A DNA stretch of 43,080 nucleotides from Chloroflexota bacterium. GTDB taxonomy: Bacteria > Chloroflexota > Anaerolineae > B4-G1 > SLSP01. Positions within the stretch are counted from its first letter, which is position 1. Each line of letters starts with the position of its first letter. The notes under the pieces are model-generated. The model searched no databases. It saw only the letters and a program-made list of their open reading frames with translations, and was not told where the DNA came from. The stretch covers positions 1 through 43,080 of the forward strand of contig JAIOAX010000039.1 of assembly GCA_019873645.1 (NCBI GenBank), given 5' to 3'. The position numbers and the translations under genes were made by a program. Of the stretch, positions 1-7,900 are shown one piece after another.

Positions 1-1
1 G

Positions 2-505
2 AAACAGAAGCGCAGCGTGAGTCAGGGCGGGCGGCGCGCCGTGATTGGTGCAGATAGTACGTATGTTAAGGTCAAGGGCCAAGTCACGGGGATTGAAATG
101 GTGGTGGATAGCTCGGCGGAACAAATGCAGACCGAATTACAGCAAATCCTCAAATTGGTCTGGCCCCGTCCCCCGGATGGGGCGGAACAATTAGGGGAAT
201 TGTTTGAACGCTATAAAGATGTGCCCGTTCCTCCAGTCGGGGAACGCCATAGCGTGTGGTACCGTATGCGGATGTTGATCACCCGCCTGTGGAATCGCTG
301 GCACAAATTCACCCTGGATCAGCGCCGCGATGACCTGGATGGCACGAACAATAGGTGTGAACACTTGATTGGCTGGTGGATTAAAGAACGTTACCGCACC
401 CTGCGCGGCTACAAACGCGAACCCTCCATCAAAAACGTGGTCACCTTGACCGCGCGCATGGGCGCGCGGTCAGGGCACTACGATATGACGGAGTTGTTCG
501 CTTAA
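2..505 (+). mobile_element. Transposase, C-terminal part (cut by window edge)
   Basis: The frame is open back to the window edge, so the N-terminal part lies outside; the first in-window start is GTG 17, unlikely to be the real one. The visible protein has a DSTYVKVKG stretch (an acidic residue followed by a beta strand, as at the first Asp of DDE transposases) and a C-terminal NNRCEHLIGWWIKERYRTL stretch in which E115 (counting from GTG 17) suits the catalytic Glu, followed by a helix rich in Lys and Arg. The middle Asp cannot be placed with confidence. The motif style recalls IS6/IS240-type enzymes but the family is not settled. The gene ends in a clean TAA and the 190 bases after it contain no gene, probably the outer end of the element; no terminal inverted repeat can be defined with only one end present. 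Confidence 0.75.
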
Positions 506-696
506 GCCCACCGGTGTGACTCCGGGGTTTACCCCTGCCGCTCTACCGTTCTTTCCCATATTTTGAACAGACACGTTCATACCCGGCCATGTGTCAAACG
601 AAAAGATAATGTTACCGAAAGGCCATCATTCAACGGAATGAAAATGCTACCCAATGGCCTTCCTGCTGCTAAGTTCTTTAATATTCGCCTTTAGCA

Positions 697-980
697 TTAT
701 TGGTCTTTTAAGAGGGTCTCGAAGACGTTCTCAACGTGTCCAGGGATAGCACCAGGCAAGGCGAAAAGCTGGTCCAAGGCCGCGTAGATGTCTCGACGCA
801 ATTGCCTGGGATTAGTGATGTCAATACGGAGTTGGAGTAGCTGCAGCGCATCGCCGCGGCGCGGCAGAGTCTGCGCCTGGGTCAGGGTGTGCGGCTGGAA
901 GACATTGAAGCATAGAGCCCGGACTTGACGGGTTACGGCTTTTAATCGGCTGAAGCAAGGTGTACACGTCCACACCGGCT
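697..980 (-). pseudogene. Possible transposase C-terminal relic
   Basis: An open minus-strand frame ends in TAA at 697 and runs into the 3' end of the next gene without its own credible start. It encodes a basic, leucine-rich tail including VRALCFNVFQ and a final HVENVFETLLKDQ. Hydrophobic ALxxNxF-type stretches near the C-terminus occur in IS4-like transposases, and another transposase lies 190 bases away, so a degraded insertion sequence is plausible. It could equally be a chance open frame in GC-rich DNA. The rest of 506-980 holds no gene that I can support. Confidence 0.3.
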
Positions 981-994
981 TCAGCCGTTTTTTT
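947..994 (+). terminator. Hairpin with T tract at the 3' end of the nucleotidyltransferase gene
   Basis: CGGCTGAAGC (947-956) pairs perfectly with GCTTCAGCCG (978-987) and is followed on the plus strand by seven T residues (988-994). An inner GGTG/CACC pairing shortens the loop. The T tract is on the correct side only for plus-strand transcription, yet no plus-strand gene is seen just upstream. The last codons of the minus-strand gene (Gln-Lys-Asn-Gly-stop) are read through the same bases. It may protect that gene from antisense transcription coming from the transposase side. Confidence 0.45.
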
Positions 995-2147
995 GCCATA
1001 CTCCTTTGATCCCTACCCACCAGCGGTACGGATAGTACAACGGCGTCAACCACGCATGCGGGATGGCATAGCGCCGTCGCATGTAGCTTGCCGAGGGGAA
1101 CAGGCTGTGCCAGGCGTAAACCAGCCGCGTTTTCCAATCCGGCATGCTCGCCAGGTCGGTCCAGAAGCGCCGGATGACCGGGCGGTGCGGCGCGGTGAGG
1201 TCGGCGAACACCCGCGCCTCTTGGGCGGAAGGCGTCAGCGCCCGCAAGCGCGCCAGCGCCGGTTCAGGGATGGGGATGTGCCAGTCCTCCGTCACGCGCA
1301 GCAGCAGTTGACGCAGCGGCAACGTTAGCTCAAGGTTTTGCGCCCGATCCAGCAGGTGGTTCCAATCAAGGGTGTCCCGGTAGGCCATGAGCACCTCGGC
1401 GATGTCGTGCAGCCAGAGCAGGCGGGGCGCGCCGCTCCCGTGATGCAGCAGCAGGTGCCCGCACAGATGCAGCAGCAACGCCTCCGGGCCGAGCATGCGC
1501 GTGGTCACGTTCTCGATGCGCAGCGGCGCCGCCGTCTCCCAGAACCATGCCGACGCCAAGCGATGCTGATAGTAGGGCGAATCGAATAGGCTCCAGTGGA
1601 TTTCCAGCGTCATCTCCTGCGCGCCGGGCCTGCGGAGCAATACCTCGTTTTCGTAGGCGAGGGTATCCCCGGCGCGGGCCTCGGCCTGCGGCGACGTATA
1701 GCCCATATCGGCAAGCAGGCGCAGGGCCGCCGCTGCATCTTCGCGGTGGATCAGCACATCCACATCGCACATCGGGCGGACGGCGGGATTGCCGTAGACG
1801 GCCTCGGCCAGCGCCGCGCCCTTGAGGACGATGGCCGGGATGCTGTGCGCTGCAAGCTGCTCGAGCAAGCGCGCCAGTTCGTGGAACACCAGCAGATTCC
1901 GCCGGGCGTTGGCGAAGTAGGCCAAACGCCAGGCGTCTTCGAGGTCGGCGGGGAGCCAATGCCGTCCCCGCATGGTGGCGTACAGCAGTGGTGCGATGCC
2001 CTCACGCTCCACAAGGTCGCGGACGGCGTCCCACGCAAAGCCTTCTGTCTGACTCAGCGCGCGCGCCGCTTCCAGAGCGGCTGCATCCCACCGTCCGCGC
2101 AGGCACAGGCGCACAAATTCATCGGCCGTCCCCGATAATTCATTCAC
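981..2147 (-). CDS. Nucleotidyltransferase family protein (NTP_transf_5-like)
   Basis: This 388-residue soluble protein resembles the uncharacterised nucleotidyltransferase family PF14907. The core is at residues 103-133: a strand, then LKGAALAEAVYG, then RPMCDVDVLI, matching the family pattern LKG-x-n-R-x-x-x-D-x-D in which two Asp (D128, D130) would bind the metal. A helical segment precedes it and a Trp/His-rich helical C-terminus follows. In other bacteria such proteins often sit in exopolysaccharide or PqqD-containing peptide-modification clusters, but substrates are unknown. The ATG start has no strong ribosome-binding site. Its 5' leader contains a 46-base element shared with the Wzz gene at the other end of the window, which hints at a polysaccharide-related role. 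The TGA stop sits inside a hairpin. Confidence 0.85.
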   Translation of the reverse strand: MNELSGTADEFVRLCLRGRWDAAALEAARALSQTEGFAWDAVRDLVEREGIAPLLYATMRGRHWLPADLEDAWRLAYFANARRNLLVFHELARLLEQLAAHSIPAIVLKGAALAEAVYGNPAVRPMCDVDVLIHREDAAAALRLLADMGYTSPQAEARAGDTLAYENEVLLRRPGAQEMTLEIHWSLFDSPYYQHRLASAWFWETAAPLRIENVTTRMLGPEALLLHLCGHLLLHHGSGAPRLLWLHDIAEVLMAYRDTLDWNHLLDRAQNLELTLPLRQLLLRVTEDWHIPIPEPALARLRALTPSAQEARVFADLTAPHRPVIRRFWTDLASMPDWKTRLVYAWHSLFPSASYMRRRYAIPHAWLTPLYYPYRWWVGIKGVWQKNG

Positions 2148-2183
2148 AATCTTTGTCCCAGAAACAATATGCCAAATTTTTTA

Positions 2184-2229
2184 TCAGCAGACATCATGAG
2201 CGACGCGCTCCACCCAAGCATGAAAATGC
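2184..2229 (-). promoter_or_regulatory. Conserved leader element, copy 1
   Basis: Read on the minus strand this 46-base segment starts GCATTTTCATGCTTGG and ends TCATGATGTCTGCTGA. It matches 42131-42175 at 42 of 46 positions (three substitutions, one single-base indel). It ends 36 bases upstream of the nucleotidyltransferase start codon; the other copy ends 29 bases upstream of the Wzz start, in the same orientation relative to its gene. It begins with a small GCAT-tttc-ATGC inverted repeat. No standard -35/-10 pair is evident inside it. The conserved position before unrelated coding sequences suggests an operator, promoter or leader RNA rather than a gene fragment. Confidence 0.6.
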
Positions 2230-2350
2230 GCGCTATTTTCGGAATAGATTGAGCAGATTCTGTCTGTTTAATCTATCCACGCTGTCTGCTGGCAGGTTTT
2301 CTTCATCATAACGGGAACAGAGGGGACGTCAAGTGCATCAGACCGGTGCC

Positions 2351-2382
2351 CGCTGTGGCGCGGTCAGCGACCGGCCACAGCG
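2351..2382. repeat. Hairpin carrying a repeated core
   Basis: CGCTGTGGC (2351-2359) pairs with GCCACAGCG (2374-2382), and inside it CGGTC pairs with GACCG around an AGC loop, leaving one bulged G. The 19-base segment GTGGCGCGGTCAGCGACCG (2355-2373) recurs exactly at 2481-2499. It lies in the 527-base intergenic stretch 2148-2674, which holds only repeats, hairpins and the leader element. Confidence 0.7.
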
Positions 2383-2429
2383 CGGTGTTGTGTACTGCGC
2401 AGCAATCTGCCCCGAAGTTGAAAAACACG

Positions 2430-2465
2430 CAGACCTGACAGGTCTTCTGAGACCTGTCAGGTCTG
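2430..2465. repeat. Nested perfect palindrome
   Basis: AGACCTGACAGGTCT (2431-2445) and AGACCTGTCAGGTCT (2450-2464) form a 15-bp perfect stem around TCTG, extended by an outer C-G pair. Each arm is itself a near-palindrome (AGACCT-N3-AGGTCT). There is no T tract, so a simple terminator is unlikely. It looks like a dispersed palindromic repeat and lies between the two exact copies of a 19-base direct repeat. Confidence 0.75.
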
Positions 2466-2480
2466 TACAAGCTCCCTGCG

Positions 2481-2499
2481 GTGGCGCGGTCAGCGACCG
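2481..2499. repeat. Second copy of 19-base direct repeat
   Basis: Exact copy of GTGGCGCGGTCAGCGACCG at 2355-2373, offset by 126 bases. This copy keeps the inner CGGTC-AGC-GACCG hairpin but lacks the outer pairing arm that the first copy has. Confidence 0.7.
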
Positions 2500-2674
2500 A
2501 TGGACGATTTCGTTCTCTGTTTCTGGAAACGCGACCGGAGGTGGAGAGGCAGAAACGGCACGTCAATTCCTGTTTTGGGGTTATAATCCAGATAGTGGAT
2601 ACTTACGCTTGCCATCCGAGCGTGGGAGTGATTGACCACCAAACTGACGACTACAGGACTATTAAGGAGTGCTG

Positions 2675-3649
2675 ATGCGGGCTTTAGTGTTAGATCAGGA
2701 TTGGCGTTTTGTTGAGGATTACCCGGTCCCCGATCCGCCGTCCGGCGAGGCGCGTATTCGTGTGCGCGTCGCCGGCATCTGCAATACCGATCTGGAGCTA
2801 GCGCGGGGCTACTTGCACTTCTGCGGGGTCGCCGGGCACGAATTCGTCGGCGTGGTTGAGTATGCGCCGGGCGCCGAAGCCTGGGAGGGCCGGCGCGTCG
2901 TCGGCGACATCAACGCGGCATGCGGCGTCTGTACGACGTGCCGGGCCGGGCGTCCCACACATTGCCCGCACCGCACCACGTTGGGCATGGATGGCCGCGA
3001 TGGGGCGTTTGCTGACTATTTGACGCTGCCCGTCAGGAATCTCTACGCCGTCCCCGATGCGCTCCCCGACGAGGTGGCTGTGTTCACCGAGCCGCTGGCG
3101 GCCGCCTGTGAAATCCTGGAACAGGTTCACGTCCGCCCGACGGATCGGGTCATCGTCCTGGGGGATGGGAAGCTGGGGTTGTTGTGCGCGCAGGTGTTGG
3201 CGCTGACCGGCTGTGATTTAACCGTGATTGGCCGCCATGCCGACAAACTGGACATTCTCGCGCGTCTGGGCATTGTGGCGCTGCATACGCCGCGAGGGGT
3301 GATGGTAGAAGCGGCGGAGATTGGGGGGATGGCGGATGTGGTTGTCGAGGCGACCGGGCATCCCGACGGTTTTGCTATGGCGCGTCAGTTGCTGCGTCCA
3401 CGGGGAACACTGGTGTTGAAATCTACGTATCACGGGGCGGTGAAAGCCGACTTCAGCCGGGCGGTTGTGGATGAGATACAGCTTGTGGGGTCGCGGTGTG
3501 GCCCGTTTGCACCGGCGTTGCGCCTGCTGGAACGGGGGTTGGTCAATGTCAGGCCGCTGATCCAGGCGAACTATCCGTTTGCGGAGATTCTAACAGCGTT
3601 GCACCGCGCCGAATTGCCCGGCGCGTTGAAAGTGTTGGTGACGATGTAG
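2675..3649 (+). CDS. Zinc-dependent medium-chain alcohol dehydrogenase
   Basis: A 324-residue MDR-superfamily oxidoreductase, expected to oxidise an alcohol or polyol with NAD(P)+. Catalytic-zinc ligands fit C36 (ICNTD), H55-E56 (AGHEF) and E139 (FTEPLA). The structural zinc site is complete: C83, C86, C89 and C97 with spacing CX2CX2CX7C. The Rossmann glycine motif is GDGKLG (163-168). AAGGAG at 2664-2669 sits five bases before ATG 2675, so this start is preferred over the GTG two codons upstream. It is a little shorter than the usual 340-350 residues. It stands alone on the plus strand, convergent with the receiver-kinase gene. The sorbitol/threonine dehydrogenase branch is likely, but the substrate cannot be read from sequence. 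Confidence 0.93.
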   Translation: MRALVLDQDWRFVEDYPVPDPPSGEARIRVRVAGICNTDLELARGYLHFCGVAGHEFVGVVEYAPGAEAWEGRRVVGDINAACGVCTTCRAGRPTHCPHRTTLGMDGRDGAFADYLTLPVRNLYAVPDALPDEVAVFTEPLAAACEILEQVHVRPTDRVIVLGDGKLGLLCAQVLALTGCDLTVIGRHADKLDILARLGIVALHTPRGVMVEAAEIGGMADVVVEATGHPDGFAMARQLLRPRGTLVLKSTYHGAVKADFSRAVVDEIQLVGSRCGPFAPALRLLERGLVNVRPLIQANYPFAEILTALHRAELPGALKVLVTM

Positions 3650-3696
3650 CGCGGCTCAATGGGCTGTTGGCCGGCACATAGGAACAGAGACACAAA

Positions 3697-3720
3697 GGGC
3701 ACGGGGAAAAATTCGTGCCC
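3697..3720. terminator. Hairpin between convergent genes
   Basis: GGGCACG (3697-3703) pairs with CGTGCCC (3714-3720) around an A-rich loop. It lies between the 3' ends of the alcohol dehydrogenase (+) and the receiver-kinase (-). Neither side has a strong T tract, so it is at best a weak bidirectional terminator. Confidence 0.4.
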
Positions 3721-3731
3721 GCTATGGTCAA

Positions 3732-4841
3732 CTAAGTCGCCGCCGGTAGGTGGATGGTGAAGGTACTGCCTTTGCCAGGCTCACTTTGGACAGTGATCTC
3801 CCCACCCATACAATTGATCAACGCCTTGGCGATGGCAAGCCCCAGGCCGGTGCCTTGCTGCTCCATTCTATCACGGTCAATCTGGCGGAAACGCTCAAAC
3901 AGATGGCTGAGGTGGGCCGGGGCGATGCTAATTCCCTCGTCGGTCACGGCGATTTCGACCCCATCTTGAACGGCAGAGACGGTTACCACAACCCGTTTGC
4001 CCTTTCTCCGCGAGAATTTGATGGCATTGTCTATCAATCGTCCCAGGGCATCGGATAAGAAGCTCTCGTAAATCCGCACCGGCGGCAGATCAGGCGCGAT
4101 ATGCGTTTCCAGGACGAGACCTTCTTTCTCTGCCTGAGCTTTATAGAGTCTCAAGGTATGCTCAACGAGATTCCCCACTTTATCATACACCGTTGCCAGG
4201 ATGTGGAACTCGCGTTCCAGTTGGCCGGTGTCCAGGCGCACGATCATCAGCAGGTCCTCGACCAGGGTGCGCAGACGTTCGGCGCCGCGGCGGATGCTGA
4301 GCAGATACTGCTGAAATTCTCCGGCAGGGAGCTGGGCGGCGTCTTCGAGGGCCAGCTCGGTGTAGCCGTAGACGCTGGTCAAAGGGGTGCGCAATTCGTG
4401 GCTCAGCAGGGTGATGATTTGCTGCTTAAGTTCCTCAAATTCGGTCTCCGTGGCTTCGCGGATGGCTTCGGCCCGTCCGATCCGCGAACGCACCACGACC
4501 ACCAGTTCCTGGGGATCGAAAGGTTTGGTGAGGTAATCTTCGGCCCCCATAGCTTTGCCTTTCAAGCGATCCTCTTTTTCGGCGCGTGCCGTCAAAAAAA
4601 TGAAGGGGATCGGCACCCATTCCGGGCGTGCGTGGACCGCCTCGAAAAACTTGTATCCATCCATCCGAGGCATAGAGATATCGGCGATGATCAGATCGGG
4701 TGTATAACGCTCCATCACCTCCAGCCCTTCGATGCCGTCGCTGGCCGTGATCACCTCATATCCCTCTAGTTGCAGCACTTCGCGGATCGCCATCAACAGG
4801 AGATCCTGGTCTTCGACAACGAGAATTTGTTTCTGTGCCAT
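3732..4841 (-). CDS. Receiver-histidine kinase hybrid protein
   Basis: This 369-residue cytoplasmic protein has an N-terminal receiver domain (about 5-118; phospho-acceptor D54 in ADISMP, T84 and K106 in TKPFDP), a short linker, a HisKA dimerisation domain with H148 (LSHELRTP) and a HATPase_c domain (N272 in the N-box; GTGLGLAI in the G2 box). It has no membrane segment or sensor domain, so it probably takes phosphate or input from a partner kinase via the receiver. A longer frame extends upstream, but the ATG at 4841 follows a GGGAG ribosome-binding site, and MAQKQILVVEDQ is the normal start of a receiver domain. It lies 127 bases downstream of the seven-GAF kinase on the same strand, its likely partner. 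Confidence 0.93.
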   Translation of the reverse strand: MAQKQILVVEDQDLLLMAIREVLQLEGYEVITASDGIEGLEVMERYTPDLIIADISMPRMDGYKFFEAVHARPEWVPIPFIFLTARAEKEDRLKGKAMGAEDYLTKPFDPQELVVVVRSRIGRAEAIREATETEFEELKQQIITLLSHELRTPLTSVYGYTELALEDAAQLPAGEFQQYLLSIRRGAERLRTLVEDLLMIVRLDTGQLEREFHILATVYDKVGNLVEHTLRLYKAQAEKEGLVLETHIAPDLPPVRIYESFLSDALGRLIDNAIKFSRRKGKRVVVTVSAVQDGVEIAVTDEGISIAPAHLSHLFERFRQIDRDRMEQQGTGLGLAIAKALINCMGGEITVQSEPGKGSTFTIHLPAAT

Positions 4842-4968
4842 AGGTTTTTTCTCCCGAAAATTGTCCGTATTTGCCAGTCCGCTAGTCGCCTGGTTAATGC
4901 CCTTAACCAAATGCAGGCTGACAGTGAAGTTTTCATGAGTTCACGAGGTATGCCTGTATAAGTATGAC

Positions 4969-7900
4969 TCAGGGTTCCAGCAATGGCAGCCAGACGGTGA
5001 AGGTGGATCCCACGTCCACTTCACTTTCAACGGTCACCGTTCCTCCATGTAATTCTACGATTTCCTTGACAATTGCAAGTCCCAGGCCGCTGCCCTGAAT
5101 GTGCAACTTTTGCGGCTTGTCACCGCGGAAAAAACGCTTGAAGATATGCTCACACTCGTGCTCAGGGATCCCCATACCGGTATCCTTGACCGTCAGTATG
5201 CCCCAATACCGATTGTCCTTTATACGCCGTTCTGTGGAAACCGCAACTTCTCCCCCTTTGAAGGTGTAATTTAATGCATTTTCAATAAGATTGTTGATCA
5301 CTTGAATGAACCTGTCTCGATCTACGGAGACCATAATTGCGCTACCGCTGTTGTGGTAGTGCAGCAGCAAACCCCGCGATTCGGCCAGTATCCGGTGACT
5401 CATAACCGCCATCTCGGTCAGGGCATTGAGGTCCACAAGCTGCCGCTTCAATTCTAACTGTCCACCTTCAATCCGCGAAATTTGCAGGATGTCTTCGATG
5501 AGCTTGGAGAGACGTTCGGCTTCGCGATCCAGGGCCTCAAAGTAACGTTGACGGTTCCCCGGCGGGGACTGGCGTAGCAGCGAGGAGTACAAAATAATAG
5601 AGGTTAGCGGGGTGCGTAACTCGTGGGAGATGTTAGAAATGAACTGCGATTTCATCCGATCCAAAGCTTTGAGATAGCTCACATCGTGGGCGGCGATGAC
5701 GGCCGCCGGTCCTTGATTTCCTTGTCCAAGGATCGCTGCGGCGCGCAATTCCAGGTCGAGACCGGTCAGCTCGATGACGGCATCGGGGTGGGCATCCGCA
5801 CGCCGCGCCAGATCGCGGATTAACGTCCGCAGTCGCTCCACATCCTGCGCTGACAGGGAGTGGTAAAGCCATTTCTTGGCAACTCGATTCGCATCTACAA
5901 TAACGCCGTCGCTATCGGTGACGATAATGCCGTCAGAGGTGCCGCTGAGGATGGCCTCCAGCCAGGCATTTTTGGCTTCCAGTTCGATGGTGCGTTCATA
6001 GACCCGGCGTTCCAGTTGTTCGGCGTAGCGGCGGGTTTGCTGGAACAGCCGGGCATTCTGGAGCGCGATGGAGGCATGGTTGGCAAAAGCCTGCAATCTT
6101 TCCGCATCCTGAGCGTTGAACTGTCCGACGTTCAGCCCGGCTACATTGATAAAGCCTTCGGTCTTCCCGGCAATGCGAATCGGCGCGGCGACATACGCTT
6201 TGAGTTTTTCCTGACCGGCAACTTTAACCCAACGTGGATCGTTTTCAATGTTGGTGATGACTACAGGACAGCCCTCCTCAATCATCCGCACCAGGCTGGG
6301 ATAATGCATAACGGGGATATTCTCACGCGATTGCGGCATGGCAATGCCTAGCTCTTCATAACCCCGCCAGCGAATCATCCGCCCTGTTTCTCCTTCGATC
6401 AGAATGATATTGAAGATGTCGCCATGCACGACGCGGACGACTTGATCCAGGATGGTATCCAGCACTTGGTCGAAATCCAGGACACTGCTGATCGTGGCAG
6501 CGGCGGCGGCCAGGGCTTCGGCCAGTTCCCGCTGTCCACGTTGCGCTTCGTAGAGCCGCGCATTCTCAATGGCTATGGCCGCCTGTTGGGCAAACGCCCG
6601 CACCACGCGGATCTCTTCATCGGTATATGTGTGCAAGCCCCGGTTATCAATGGTCAACGCGCCGATGACTTTGTCGCGCACCCATAGCGGCACACCCAGA
6701 TTAGAGCGCATGTAAAATGATTTGTTAAACGGAATCCATCCCATGGCATCCTGTTGGGTGTCCTTAATGATGACCACTTCCCCGGCAGCCAGACGGCGGT
6801 TGTAGGGATAGTCTTTCAGGGGATAGCACATCCCTATCGGCGCATGCGGTGCGTTGCGTGTGGCAATGACACACATCGCGTCATGTTCGAGAATCTGGAT
6901 GCTGCCACTGTCATAGGGGAAGATACTTTCCAGTTGATCCATAATCAACGTGAGCACTTTTTGCAAGTCCAGTGTGTTCATGACCAGCGCCGTCGCCTGT
7001 AAGCGCTCTGCGATCTCACGATGCCGCTGCTCGGCGCGGAACAGGCGGTCGTTCTCCAGGGCGATAGCAAGCATGTCGGCGATTTGTTGCAAGATGGGGA
7101 TTTGCGTCGGTTTGAGTAGCTGGCGGCTTCCTGCATACAGCAAACCCGTCAGCTCATTGCCGACGATAAGCGGCACAATGATCCGCGAACGAACGCCGAG
7201 GGCTTGCAATTCTCGCAGGAGTGACTCGGCGGATGGGATGTCGAGATCTGTCGTGAGGTGGGGCTGACCGTCACAGAGGTACGTGCAGATATCCGCCGGC
7301 AAGCTCAAGACACTGCCGGCCGGCAAGGTGGGAACGGTGGATTCCAGGACTGTAAAGACCCGGCGTGGCGCGTCATAAAGTGCCAGGATGACATATTCGC
7401 ATGCGGCCAGATCCGACAAGCCGCGGGTCAACATCGGGAAGGCGCGCTGCACGTCCAGCGTGTTCAACGTGCGCGCGATCTCGCTGACACACTCCTGTTC
7501 ACGGGCGCGCTGCTGTATCTTGCCGAACAAGCGCGCGTTGTAAATCGCAATCGCAATCGTCGCGGCGGTGGATTCCACCAACCAGCGATATTCCGGGGTG
7601 AAAAAGGCCGGTTGGGTGCTGGCAAGCGTCAGTACGCCGAGCAACTCATCCCCACTGAACAGGGGGAGACTCAAAGCCGAGCGGATGTCGGTGGTGCTGG
7701 ATGTGGGAATCCAGCGGGGATCGGTGGTCACATCATCAATCACAGCCGTTTGCCGCTGTTGGGCGACCCAGCCGCTCAACCCATGCCCCATGCGGAATTC
7801 TTGCATCAATGCCCCTATAGTTTCGGCGTCGTAACGCATATAGGCCATCAGGTGCATGGCATCAGATTCCGTATCTATCGTGAATAATAGCCCATGCAGA

